A DNA stretch of 64,000 bases, taken from positions 50,228 through 114,227 of the forward strand of contig JAKSZP010004231.1 of assembly GCA_022478985.1 (NCBI GenBank), given 5' to 3'. Below are positions 44,576-56,990 of this stretch, in pieces. This stretch comes from Massospora cicadina. Lineage: Eukaryota > Entomophthoromycota > Entomophthoromycetes > Entomophthorales > Entomophthoraceae. The first letter of the stretch is position 1. Each line of letters begins with the position of its first letter. A program made the translations under genes and the position numbers. The notes under the pieces are model-generated. The model was not told where the DNA came from. It made no database searches and saw only the letters and a program-made list of their open reading frames with translations.

Positions 44576-47500
44576 CTACTTTATTTAATTATATAAATTA
44601 ATGGCCTACTTCTGCTAACTCTTTTCTACTCTCTCCTTCTTTACCCAAAGACCCCTTCCTCATTCTCACGCTCAACTCTCAATTCTCAGTATTCCTAGTC
44701 AGCTTCAACCTTCCACTTAGTAATCCTCTATGTGCAACAATTTTAAGGATTTTGTACTATCATTGAGGCTATGTTAGAATTCCCTCAATTTGCTACCATA
44801 GTTGTTACTTTGATTGATTTGCTTCACATTGATATAATCTACCGCTCAAATATTGAAGTTCACATTAACTCCTAAAATATGATCTGCCAGATATGTGACT
44901 TATAGTCCAGTCATATCAATTTCTCAACACCACTTTTCATTGGTACCAGCGTCATCCCAGGCTGAGAGCTGAACCTGGTAAGATTGATAATTCCTTTTGC
45001 TAATATCTGGCCAAATCTTTGGAGGGAGCGTTTGGAATCAAAAAGTGGTAGACTCACCAGCAATAAGTCATCGAGATTGTTGATACTTGAGCTTAGGTAA
45101 GTCTCAGGTAATCTGTCTGGCGCTTTTAATATTGATGCGCTAGTGGCATTTGGAGCTCCCATTGAGCTTTTTAAGTCAGATGTCATTGCCAAGTTTGGAA
45201 ACCATTTCTCACCGTGTCTGAAGTTTTGGCTCAACAGTGTTGTTGAGGTTGTTGGCTGATGTGATTTGTCATTTGGAACTTTGGGTCTAAACAGCAAATG
45301 AGCTTCGTTTTCATTTTCTTCTCTGAAGCATCAGAGTGGGAAATGTTATCAGATATCAGAATTCATTTTTGATTACTTAAATAGTTATTATGGTTAGTAT
45401 TTGTATTATATCTTATTAGGTTTCAAGAAATCTGACTGGTTTGTTTTTTCCTCTAAACTTGAAAGCAGGCCTAAACTTAGATAGCTTCTTTTTGTATTGA
45501 AACAGTTGGGAAAATTTTTTACAGATAGTTTCTCATACAGTGAAACAAATCATATAGCCAGTATCATTCATAAGTGTGATATTTTCACTTAACTTTTTTC
45601 AAGCTTTGTCCCAAATTTCCTGATACTTTGCATTACTTTCTCACAATAGACTGTATCCTGTTCAAATTTCTCTATATTGCGATGTTAGCCTTATTGCTCA
45701 ATCACATCTCTTTCAAATTTGGAAGGCACATTTAATAAATTGATATAGTTTTTAGTTTTTTTTGGGAATCTTGAGTTGTACTAAGTCAGCCTTATGGGCC
45801 ACACTTGAAGTGTTTTATGGTAAAGTTAATTCATACAGATATTGTGTCTTGGCCATTACAAAGTAAGTAGGCCAAAAAATTTAAGATCTGGAGTGCTGAA
45901 AATCATTTGACTCTTTTTGTCCAATTTTGAGGTTATGTCCTCTTGGTGCTACTATGAAGTTACCTATCAGGGAGCACCATTTTATTGGGCGGCCAGGGGG
46001 AAATCACAGCAGCGTGAGAATCTGAGGGCAGGGTTTCAAAGTGTGCGGTGCTGGATGAGACTTAGGCCATTGGAATAGAATAAGAACTTAAATAAAGATA
46101 AGATAAATAAAAAATTCCGTTGAAAAAGTACTCTATTCAGATATATAACTACTATTTATAGTACTGTTGAAAACAGAATGTGATTCAAGGTTAGTGGGAA
46201 CTTGTGGAGAGTGATTCTTGATTCCTAGGTGAGTTAACCATCTCATATTACCCTTAAGGCCAGCTGAGCTTCTTGATATCCTAGTAATATTTTCATAGTA
46301 ACAGCTGATAAAGATATTGGGATTATGTGGGGTAGATTTTGGTATAGAATCAGTATTAAGTTAGGTAAAGAGATTTCTTGAAAGGTGCGGCGGAAAGGGA
46401 AGTTTTTCGGTGCTCATGGTTTTCTTTTATCAAGGAGTCAGATTCCTGAATCTCCAAATGGTAAGATATTTGTTGGATGACTTCGAAGATTTAGAAAGGG
46501 ATCAGGATTAAACAAAGTAAATGAAGTAAAAATATAAGAGCTGTAAGCAAATTTGGAGTAATGCAAGTAGTAACCCAAATTCAAATTCTAAATTGCTGAT
46601 ATGGATTCAAACCTATATTTGAGACTTTTGGGACCATTTGGTCATCTTGAGAATTAAGCCCCATATATTAGTACCTGCTGATATTCTCCTGGAGACAAGG
46701 CCTCCACCTTGCATAGGGAGAATTCCGGCAACCTTCCTTGATCAAAGAGGTTTATGATCTAACTAGTAATATCAAGATTGAATGTGACAGGTACTAGAGA
46801 GGAAAATGGAAACAAAGATAAACTGAAAGGCCTTGATCAGGGCCAATTCTCCATGAATAACTCATCAGTGCTCATGAGTCTAGCCCCTCCCGGTGCATTA
46901 TCAATTTAAAAATATTCTAGAGGACACCAAGAAGGCCCACACCAAATCAAAGGAGGGGCTCTCACAGTGCAAGTGCAAGTTGGTTGAAATTAAGGTGGTC
47001 TTAAATAGTTGTCATATTGAGATGCTGGAGGTCAAGACATACCTTAAAAACTGGACATAATTTATCCTCATGATAAAATATACTCCTTATTGAATTGCAA
47101 TCAGTACATAAATCAGCTTGCTAAAGATGATGCTCCGCGCGCTGAAGATGCCAATAATGGAGAACCTGAAGTTCCAGGAAAGACTGACTTTTATTTTTGG
47201 GGCACTGTTGCAGTATGCTCTTCCCCTTAAAGTTTTTTCCATGGATGCCAACGCTACCCATTAATTGGAGCCACTGACAGAAGTTGACCTATCAGCATAT
47301 AAATGACCTGTTAGTTCAGACCAAAGCAAGGAAGATCACATTGACCACCTGTGAGATTGAGATAGCCAATCTCGCTGACCTAAACTCGTGCCACCACGCC
47401 CTCATGTCGAGCCATTTAAAGCCTTGAATGAGCTGGAATTCCACTTAGCTAGCCAAGCCCAAGTGGAGTAATTTTAAAACCAATTGAAGCTACTGCCCTG

Positions 47501-50300
47501 CTTAAGAGCCAACTCAACAGCCTCAAGCATGTTATAGTTGTTGATTCCCAATTGACTTATAAATGGCAATTATGCTATCCTGACTTGGCTACTGTGACTG
47601 TCCACTCCTGCAATTCCATCATATTCTATCAGTCTAACTCCAATGTCTGACGATTGAGTTACATCAATATAAATGTTACTCAGCACATGCTAAACCTAGC
47701 TGTCACCTAGGAACTTCTTAAAAAAGCCCCCATTTCTCATCTTGATGAAAGCAAGAGCACAAAGAGGTCCAAAAGCTGAAAATTTACTAAATTATGCTTG
47801 CTGGTTATGCTGCAGCTGGACTATTTTGATGGATACCAAAAAGGCTTAGGCTCTCCTCAATATGACGACCTAACGTGGCATCTGGACCCAAGATGAGCTG
47901 GTTTAAAACTTGACTGACCATCATCTGATGAACGTTTTTGTGTTTTGAGCTAAAATGCATCAGTCAAAAAACTCAATAAGGTTAACTGAGTCCACTCTAG
48001 GATTCTTAGATGTTATGTCCCTCTTCAGAAAGATCTTGAGGGGGGCTTTGTTAGGAATAATGGGAATTTTTCTGGTGTGGGTGAGATTCAGATGCAAAAT
48101 AATTTGCAACATGAACAGTGGAGTTCTGCTTCTATAAAAACTATAGAAACTTATTAGGACAATGAACCCCTAAATGAGCGATTGGAATCCTGAACTTTTT
48201 CTATAAATCTACCAATTATTCTGACATGATCTAGCCACTTGGAGATCTCCTGTTTCTTCCACCTTGATCAAGAAAGGACGTGTATGCCAAAACCTTCATT
48301 ATCTGCTGCACCTTTCAGGAAATCTTTTAACTAACTCAATAGCAATTTTCTAACAAAGTCTACCCCACACAAATTACAATTCCCTCCAAATATTATAAAT
48401 ATCTCCAATTTATAATCAATAAAGTTACATCTTCATTTTTTAATATTTTTTAGTTCCGTTCATAATTTTCCTGCTAAAGAAAAGCAGAGATTTGCTTTAG
48501 CCCTTGCCATAGTCAAGATAAGATATTTGCTCTAGAGTTAAAGAATACTTCTAGGAGATACGCTGTTGCTACTCTGATTAATAATAGTGTTCCATTTGAA
48601 GGAACAACCTTTAAATTCACCAATAATCCAAAAACCACCATGGCTGTCATGTTTACATGACTTTATCTAAAGAACCAACTGCCAAAATAAGGCTGGACGT
48701 CAGGAGTCCAAAAATGTCAAGCTTTAGGACCTCTTTGTCTTAAAGCACACCTTGGATCAACGCTGGGTGCAGGCCATATATGCCCAGGTTGGTTAAGAGG
48801 AAGTGCGTGATGCCCAGCCATATGTTATGGCAGTGGCGTTAAAACGGATGAGTTACCTTACTAACAACAACGGTTAAGTTCAGTTGCTCAGAATTTGTGG
48901 GTTCAAAACCCATTAGATTTTTACCAGTTCCAAATATAGGACAGCTCATCTTACAATCAATCACTTGAGTTCATCCAATATCAAACTACAGTAACCTGAC
49001 CAATGGTATAGTGTGCTTATTGGTTCATTAAAGCTTGGAACCATTTTTCCTAATTGCCAACTCACATCCCCTTGTTTAAAGCATGGTTCTTGAGATTAAA
49101 ATTTCTCGTTGATGTCTTCCTTATCAATATAATACCGTTAGTTTACATTCTAATGTTAACTTGGGTGAACCTGTGCATGGACCTCTTTGGGGTGGTCTCT
49201 GATAACGTCATACGTTGTATTTGCACAAAATTAACTAATGCATCTGGTGCATCGCTGGGCTCACCTGGTCCCCTCCAAACCAAGGCACCCAAGCACTCTA
49301 GCCTTGATCACCGCTTGGATATGGACTCCCCTTTGGGGTCCACCCAAGTACTGTTGTTTGTTTGCTATCTATAACTATATACCACGTTGTACACCATTGC
49401 TCTGTGTTACTTTAGCTCCAGAACTCTCTTCAGGGCTATGCTCACCCTAATACTGATGACTAGTTCCCTGGCGGTATGGCTGTGCACCACACACCATCTT
49501 GTTGGGAACAGGAGAGTTATAGACACTTTCTTGACATTAGACGACCAACCTACTTTTTAAATGCACTAGAATTATCTGTGTGGGACTTTTGCAAAGTGGG
49601 AATAGGTGCACCAGCTGTTGGTCATGGTCTTTGAAGGGCTCAACACCGTTATCTCATTTTTCCAATGGTTGGAGCATCTTAGATTTATTCTTGCTACCTC
49701 CAATTGGTAAAGTACCCACCCTTCTTGCTCATACCTAATAGATTTGGATGTTTTGTGATTCAAGTGTTTTGATTCCCATACTTTCCCCAAAATTGAACAA
49801 AACTAATATTTTTAATATGATTTTTTCTTGCACCGCGTTTGGATGGTGCAGATGGAATTATTGATGAAGGGCCTGGTGGCGATGGCCTTGGATAACAATG
49901 CACAACCTGTCAATAAAATGGGTATGGGGTTGTTCACAGATCAAAACGTGTTTTATAAAGCTATTTCCTTATATAAAAATAAGCCAAATATTTTTTTTAT
50001 TGTTCCAGTATGGAACCTATATAATTATAACAAATCACTCCAGAGAATCCGCGCTTGACCCCTACCATGATCTGCAAAACACAGGCGGTGGAAAAGGAGT
50101 TACTTTTGTAATAAAAAAATGTTTATGCAATTGCTGAGGATATGGTGGGATATGTGACCTCAGTAGTAAGAGTGACCAACTATCCCTCTTCATTCTATGG
50201 TGCGAAAACATACCATGGTTTGCATGCTTATACCTGAAGAAGATTTTTATGGTGAAGTATTGGCGTTGTCTGCTATGAATAGAGACCATTCTGGATATTT
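44576..50300. other. 5.7-kb stretch without a recognisable gene
   Basis: A minus-strand frame of 128 residues lies at 45297-44911 (starts MLFRPKVPNDKSHQPTTSTT); I do not recognise it and it has no visible domain. 46920-47800 reads like decayed coding DNA but gave no motif. A perfect T-arm-like GTGGGTTCAAAACCCAT at about 48897 may mark another tRNA-derived relic. The 106-codon frame at 49054-49374 has no recognised feature. The part nearest 50300 may include the gag of element F, but nothing supports this beyond position. Confidence 0.4.
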
Positions 50301-53300
50301 TTGTTGACTGCTACCATTTTATCTCCTTTAGATAAAATCAGCAAAACTAAATTGGTGAATACAGGAGCCTCTGAGAATTTTATTGACCAAGACCTAGCTG
50401 ACCACCTTGAGATGAGTTATTTTCCAGGTGGTAAGGTTAAGGGAGGGACTTCCCAAGGTATTCCCATTCTGAAAATCATGGGTTAGTGGACTATCAAGTT
50501 GGCAAATGCCAATTGGATGACCGCTTTCAAGCTATCAAAAACCTCTTGTACCCCATTATTTTGGGTGAAGAGTGGTGGCGAAAGTTTGACGTCAGAACCA
50601 ACTTGAAATATAACACTGTGTCCTTAAGTTTTAATGATGGTCATATATTAATTGTCCCTTTGTCTGAGGCAAATCTCGGGGCGATCTGTCACACTGACCC
50701 AATATCCACACAATCAGTTTTGCTCCGTTGCTGAAGCCCTCTTTGGAGGTACTCTTGCCTTCCTGTTTGGAGGGGTTGAAATTTTTGTTTGATGTGGCTT
50801 TAACCAATGCACTACCAGCTCATTCAACATTAGATTGCAAGTTCAAGCTCACCGTTGATTTGGTGCATATATATTCCCCAAATTACCCTTTAACTTTATG
50901 GGAGGAAGCGGCATTAGATGTGTGGGTTAAAGAGCATTTAACTAAAGGCGCTATTTTTCAAAGAACCTCCCCAGTATGTTCTCACTTCTCTTTGTGGAGA
51001 AAGCCAATGGTACTTTATGCTCATGTGTAGATTATGGGATCCTAAACAATGTCTTTTTTAGCACTGGGTGGTCCCAACCTAATGGGGGATACACCAATCT
51101 GATTCTAAACAATTTCACTGTACCAGATTTACACCCCATCCCATTGGACTCTCATGTTGCTCACTATGTGTAAAAGGCCTGCATCTTCTCCAAATTGAAT
51201 TTCTTAAATGCCTTCTATCAGATCCAGATAAAGAAGGGCCAGGAGTGGCTCACCGCATTCCAAACCCAAAAAGAAAATTTACCGTTTTGGGTTATGCCAT
51301 TTAAGATTAAAATTGCATCTGCTATCTTCTAACATCATATATATGCAGCCTTGGGTACCTGCTGGCTGTTTGCGCAGTGGTCTACATAGATGATATTCTA
51401 GTGTTTTCTTATGATTGTAAGTCCTATGCAAGACACCTTTGGCAAGTGGTGGAGAGGTTAAATGCAGCCAACCTTACTCTGAAGGACAGTAATTGTGAAT
51501 TCTTCAAGACTCAGGTCACATTCCTGGGCAACGTCATGTTTGCCCAAGGACACATGATAACTCCAGACAAGGAGAAGTCGATTGGTGAGTGGCTCACCCC
51601 AACATCAGTTAAAGAATTGAGAAGTTTAGTGGGGAAGTGTAAGTTCCTTAAGAAATTTATGCCCAATCTTTCTGAGGTGGCAGCGCCCCTGTATAAGATA
51701 AGTGGAGCTAAAACGCTCCAGTGTCCCCTATTTTGCAGGATGCCTTCCAAGCAGTAAAATGCACCCTTTGTCCACGTCCATCTTTCACCATGTAGATCCA
51801 GAAAAGGAGTTCATTGTGTCTACTGATGCCTCCAACTTTGCTGTAGCGGCTGCAATATTACAGGTAGATTAGGATGGAATAAAGCACCCAGTGGAATATT
51901 TTTCCAGGAAGATGTCTCTGCCTGAGGTAAACTACGCTGTATATGACAAAGAGTTACTAACAGTGGTTGAGGCGCTGACTTATTGTTGTCATCATTTGCA
52001 TGGTTCATCCCAACTAACTGTGTACGTACAGATCACAGTACTTTGTTGTACTACCACACACCTCATGTCGACCCTACAGCAAACCTGCTGGCATGAGACC
52101 CTAGCCCAATTTGCGTTTTCTTATAAGTTCACTAAGGGCAAGGAGAATGGTTTTGCTGATGCTTTGAGCTGCAACCATGCACTAACTCCCAATCCTAAGG
52201 AAATAGAGGTGCATAATACCCACTTGATGATTCCGCTGGGTAAGACTGTGTCTCAACTTTCCTCTCCCTATGCCCACAGGCCAGTGCTTGCTCCTCTAGA
52301 AAATGTGGAAGAATATGGTATGTTCAGAAAGGTAGTCCTCTTACAGCCGTTGTTGTCTGAGTATACTATGGTCCTCTCCAAGAACAAGTTGAATCAAGAA
52401 GAAATTACAAGGGGATACCACATTACAGACAAGATGTTGTGATTTCAGGGATGGCTATGGGTTCCCTCAGGACTTATTCACCTGGAAATCATCCAGGATC
52501 ATTGTTGGAAAATTGACCATGGGCTCTGCTAGTTGACAGGCCAACCAGTATGAAGACTGGTCAGCCCTTTCCATTTCGCCTTAGGCGATGGGGCCAGCAG
52601 CGCTGGCTAACTCTTTTGGAATCTCATCTGTGCCATTTGGGGATCCCCCACCTAATCCCTAACTAACAAAATAACTTATTAACTTATAACAAAAGGTAGA
52701 ATAGGCAAAGGGAGAAATTTTATTGAGAAGTAAGCTTTAGGTATTTATACTATTTACAAAAGGGCTACTGCGCCCACCGCCAACATATTGGCTCTTCCGC
52801 TGGTTCTTCCAGCCAACTACTCTTCTTATTCTTCTAATACACTATTCTCTTCCCTGGCATCACCCTCTTGCTCCGTCCTTCACAATGTCCAAATTAGTTT
52901 TGGCTCATCCTCAGCCTTAAGTCGCTGGTGAGCCATAAAAATAGTTAATCTAAATAAATGTCAAATTTGGGCTCAACCTTTATGTTGATAATAATACACC
53001 AGAAACAAATTTGGTCACTTGCTTTGACTTGGAATATCCTGGCATCTTGCTGACATCTCTACTTTACTTATATCAGTTGATTAATTAGGAATTGCCTTAT
53101 TCAGGTGATAATTGATTATACTAAATGAGGCACCAGAAACAACCTCAGGTGCCTTAAACTCATAATTGTTGGATCCACCAACACCAGATTATAAGTACAT
53201 GTAGCAAATTCATAGATGAACGTTTGAAGCAAATAAATCAGCTTTCTGCTGGAAATCCCAAAACAGTCTATGAATGGCAGTTGGCGTCAAACACTGATTC

Positions 53301-54050
53301 CGCTGACTGATGTTAATTATATCATCCTTGGATATTAGTCGCTGGTGATCCCTATAAAAATTTGGGGCCACTGATTGTCCCCACTTGAACCTAATTCTAA
53401 ACTTGACGGAATACTAATTTCAGCTTAACCCAAATTGGGGAGCAACGAACCAGCAATCATATCAAAGAACACGAAATTCATTCAATAAGCCATTCTACCA
53501 GAATTGGCCATATCATCCTAAATAATGATAAATAATTGGAGGATTCCATCTGGTTATAGTTCTGACAATCATCATGATGGGATCACCGTTGGTCACCCTG
53601 AAAAAGCAAAGACTCTTGAGCATATCTGCCTGGCTTATAAATTGAAAGGGATTAGCCATGCAGGTTGCCAAGTATTTAAAAGAGTGCCTAGTCTGCAACC
53701 AAATGAAGCCAAATCGCCAACCCCTTGTATTGTTGTTGGTTCCAGGCAAAAGGCCAAATTACTTTGACTTCCTAATTGGTGGATTTTTTGTGTTGTTACC
53801 TGCTTCTGAAGGCTATGACGCTATCATGGTAGCGGTAAACCATTTTGCAATGTTTGCCCACTTTATCCCTTGTAGAACCACAGTGACAGTGGCAAAGATG
53901 GCTAGGCTCTTCTTGTAACACATTGCTCTTCATGGGGCCCCAAGAGATAATTAGTGATTGGGGGCCCCAGTTTACTCTGTCTTTTGGGAAGATATGTGTA
54001 AGACTCTTCGGATTCATCCATTGTTATCAACTGCCTATCATCCCCAATCA
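50301..54050 (+). pseudogene. pol remnant of gypsy element F, split by a solo LTR
   Basis: Protease: KLVNTGASENFIDQDLADHL at about 50350, with Asn for the catalytic Asp of DTGA. RT about 50850-51760, with active-site VYIDDILVFSYD at about 51379 and FFKTQVTFLGNVMFAQGH. RNase H: VSTDASNFAVAAAILQ (about 51820) and NYAVYDKELLTVVEALTY (about 51931), where the Tyr mutated to a stop in family A is intact. Integrase: WVPSGLIHLEII before the LTR insertion; GISHAGCQVFK- and ECLVCNQMK-type zinc region after it; EGYDAIMVAVNHFAMFAHFI (about 53806); TAYHPQSDG at 54030, where the copy is cut by LTR C2. No chromodomain is present because the end is lost. Confidence 0.85.
52503..53567 (-). repeat. Solo LTR G2 (1065 bp), minus orientation
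   Basis: It is flanked by the perfect 5-bp duplication ATCAT at 52498-52502 and 53568-53572, and it interrupts the integrase of element F. On the minus strand it starts TGTCAGAACTATAACCAG and ends TTTTCCAACA. It matches 9552-10615 in the opposite orientation, with TATAAATACC and CAATAAAATT in the same places. No internal region remains, so it is a solo LTR. Confidence 0.88.
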
Positions 54051-54055
54051 GATGG

Positions 54056-55180
54056 TGTAAAAATTTATAGGTCTTGATTATTATTGGCCAATAACCCCTA
54101 TAAACTTATTACTTGCACAGGTTTGGTTGTTGTGCAATTCTTCCAAGTTGTATAGCTGTTGATATAATCAGTTGATAATAGTATGATGACTATTATCCTA
54201 AGTTGAATGGAAGTCCTAGATTTTGGCCCAACGCTCAGCCAGTATTTCCGCTCAAAATACTTGTGATGTCTTGAAATAGAGATTTGTTCCCTTGACCGTA
54301 CAACCTAATCTTCTCTTAGAATCCTGTTGACAGTTTCTCTGGTTTGACACACAGTTGGCAGTAATTCTTGATTTGTTTTTACTTCTTCTCTAGATCTCCG
54401 CTCAAATCCTTACTCTTTTCCTTAAAGAGTCTCCCAATTATTGCACACAGCAATAATATCCCTGAGAAAGAATAGAACAAATGGAAGCTGACAAGATTTA
54501 CTAAACTGGTATATCTACTGTATACTGTAAAACTGTTTTTACTATGAGTGAATTCTAGGGAACTTATAGTGGGATTTAACTGTCTAACCCTTGGTTGACA
54601 CCTCTTTGATGAATTGGCACCCATTGCGGTTGAATCACCCATCCTCATCTCAGCAGCGATGGTCTTCCCCATCCTGGATAGGATTCTGTTGTTGGACATC
54701 CTCAAGACCTAAACCAGAAATTTTTTGGAAAATGTGTCTCTAACGTTTTTCACTTGATCCCAGTGAACCAACCATATTTGGCAGGGACCTGCTTAGGTAA
54801 TGGGACTTGTTACCCATTAAGGCAGGTCACAAACCAACTGATTAGTTCGTTAGTTGCAGGCAGCATTACTCACCTTGCAACTTACTACTTACATTACCAA
54901 TCATTCAGTATGAAACCTTACTGATCCCAATTGGTACACCTGCTAGTTAATTACTATCAGATGCACCTATTTCTTTGGCAACTCTGCCTGATGAGATCTT
55001 AAGCATTCGTCTGGACTGATCCCTGATGGATCTGATCAGGTGAATAACCTAAAATCCCCCAAACATAGTTACCCCAAAATCAGGGTCAATTATTTTCCAA
55101 TTCACCTCGCAAAAGGGAAATATCCCCTACCAATTCCTAGTAATCTAGCTGGCTAGAAATTGGGCAAAAACCCCAATACA
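54056..55180 (+). repeat. LTR C2 (1125 bp)
   Basis: It starts TGTAAAAATTTATAGGTC and ends CCCCAATACA, and matches C1 (29602-30746). Left flank GATGG is not repeated on the right (TCCCC), so it is either one LTR of a truncated element or was rearranged. Element F integrase stops exactly at its left edge and does not resume on its right. About 190 bp of unassigned sequence (55181-55373) separates it from A2. Confidence 0.75.
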
Positions 55181-55373
55181 TCCCCCCTCTTGCCTAGATT
55201 TTAGTGAGAAAAGGACTGCGGTTAGAGAGTACCACTTCAGACACTTGGTCAAATACTTCATTTGCTCAAGTGGAGCATGATCACCAATACTTAACGCTGT
55301 TCAGGATGACCTTTGGCATGCAGCTCTCTTCCTCTTCCTCCTCTCTACTGCCTACTCAGAGTGCGGTCCTCAC

Positions 55374-56027
55374 TGTAATGGATCAGGAGGCACCTGATCC
55401 ATACATTGTTTTAGATCAGATGGCGTTTGATCTGAATGTGGCCCTGAGTCAAAAAACATCAAACTTGGGAAGATCAGAATTGGGTAAATTCGCCATCCCA
55501 AACCCATATTGCATTCACAGTATGATGTCAGGCTTACGCATGGCATGGATGGTGATCTGGTGGGATGGTAAATATTTGCAAATGATGTGTTGGACGGTGT
55601 TCAAAAGAGCTTAACAGAGAATAAGCTTATACTAGCAGGGCATTATTTAGGGGAGGATGTCATGACCCTGAAGGGCAGTTGCGTCTTCTATGAGGAAAAT
55701 TGAGAAAATAAATAAAGGAAAAACTTGCTTGCTAAAGAAAATTTAATTTTAAATAAGAAAAATATTAAGAGAATCGAATTGGAAATATGAACTCAACCAG
55801 TTAGCTTGGTGTAGCATTGGTGTCAAACTCAGCCCTTTCCTGGTCCCAGACTTTGCTATTGATGTGCAGCGTTGTGGGAACAGTGGTACGAGAATATGTG
55901 GCAACAATTAGGCATGGCATTCAGCTTTGGGGATGGGCTTCTGCAGGCCTGTCCCTAGTATGGTCAGTAACATGGCTCTTACTGCCCAATTCATTCGTTG
56001 CATATTGGCATGAACCTGCCCATTACA
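55374..56027 (+). repeat. 5' LTR of A2
   Basis: It starts TGTAATGGATCAGGAGGC and ends CCCATTACA. It is very similar to the 3' LTR at 60291-60945. A TATTTAGGGGAGG box near 55646 may serve as the promoter core, and AATAAAGG near 55711 as polyadenylation signal. No TGG-type tRNA primer site follows it (next bases TTAGATGCATATCAAG). Confidence 0.88.
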
Positions 56028-56990
56028 TTAGATGCATATCAAGAAAATTTCTGTCAGTTTTGTGGGGGCCCAAGAAGAGGTGGTGGCTCCAGGAGGGGAG
56101 GAATGGTACCGCCATGTGTTGCTTGTGGTGATGGTGAGCTTCTCAAAAACATTTGTAATAAGAGAGGTGGTTTAAATATGTGGTGTGAGACCCATAAAGA
56201 TGGAGGAATGCAAGGGAAGTCCTACATCTCCGAAGGGTTGGGCTTTTTTGCCCATGGAAGCTTTGGAAAAGATCCACCAAGTGGTGTCGCGGATCCATTT
56301 TCAGGTGCAGTTGGCTCAAGCAACGGGTGGGGAGACCTCCTTCTCATTGCAGATTGCCCAAATTGTGGAGGCACTACCCCCAGAACTGGCAGGGTGGGTG
56401 CAAGAGTTGATTGAGGAGCAAGGTCACCTCCAAGGTTCCATGTATGAGTGTGTAGATTGGATTGACTGAGCTGCCTGTCCAGATGAGGCGCAGGATGAAG
56501 CGTGGTTGGCTCTGCTGATGGTATGTCAGGTCTGAGGATTAGTGAAGAACATTGGTGGATTTTCTGCCCATTGGTGAAAGCAGTGAGAGTCTCAGATTTT
56601 CAGTCATTGTGAATGTTCAGAAAGGGACTGCAAGCAGATATGCTAGCCACAATGGCAGCTGCTAAGGTACAGAGTTCGTTGGTGGAGGAAATTGCATTGT
56701 CAGTGCAGGTGGAGAAACAATTGGCCTTGGCGCGTAATTGGCAAGACAATTCTATGTCCCCAGGAAGGGGCCAGTCGCCCGTAGTGGCCAGCAGAGGTTG
56801 AGGAGGTTGTCAGGAATCACCCCAGATTTTCAAAAATATCCATGGGGGATTCCACCAGGGAAATTGTGAGGAGTCAGGAAGAACAGGCCAGGGACCTGGG
56901 AAGAGTTATAGTCCCAGACCTACCTTACTGGCAAATTTGCAATCTGAGAATGCTTCAAACATTCATCCACTTCTTCACTTTATCCTAGGT
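56028..56990 (+). pseudogene. gag remnant of A2
   Basis: Coding pieces are 56185-56469, with LPPELAGWVQELIEEQGHL, and after a stop the continuation CPDEAQDEAWLALL; then 56613-56801, with LVEEIALSVQVEKQLALAR. They align with A1 at 1705-2019 and 2049-2130. No zinc knuckle was recognised. Assigned to Gag from position between LTR and protease. Confidence 0.6.

Noticed and set aside
49054..49374. 106-codon frame as a membrane protein gene
   Set aside because: The hydrophobic stretch is plausible, but there is no start context, homologue or conserved copy. It is too weak to call in AT-rich decayed sequence.
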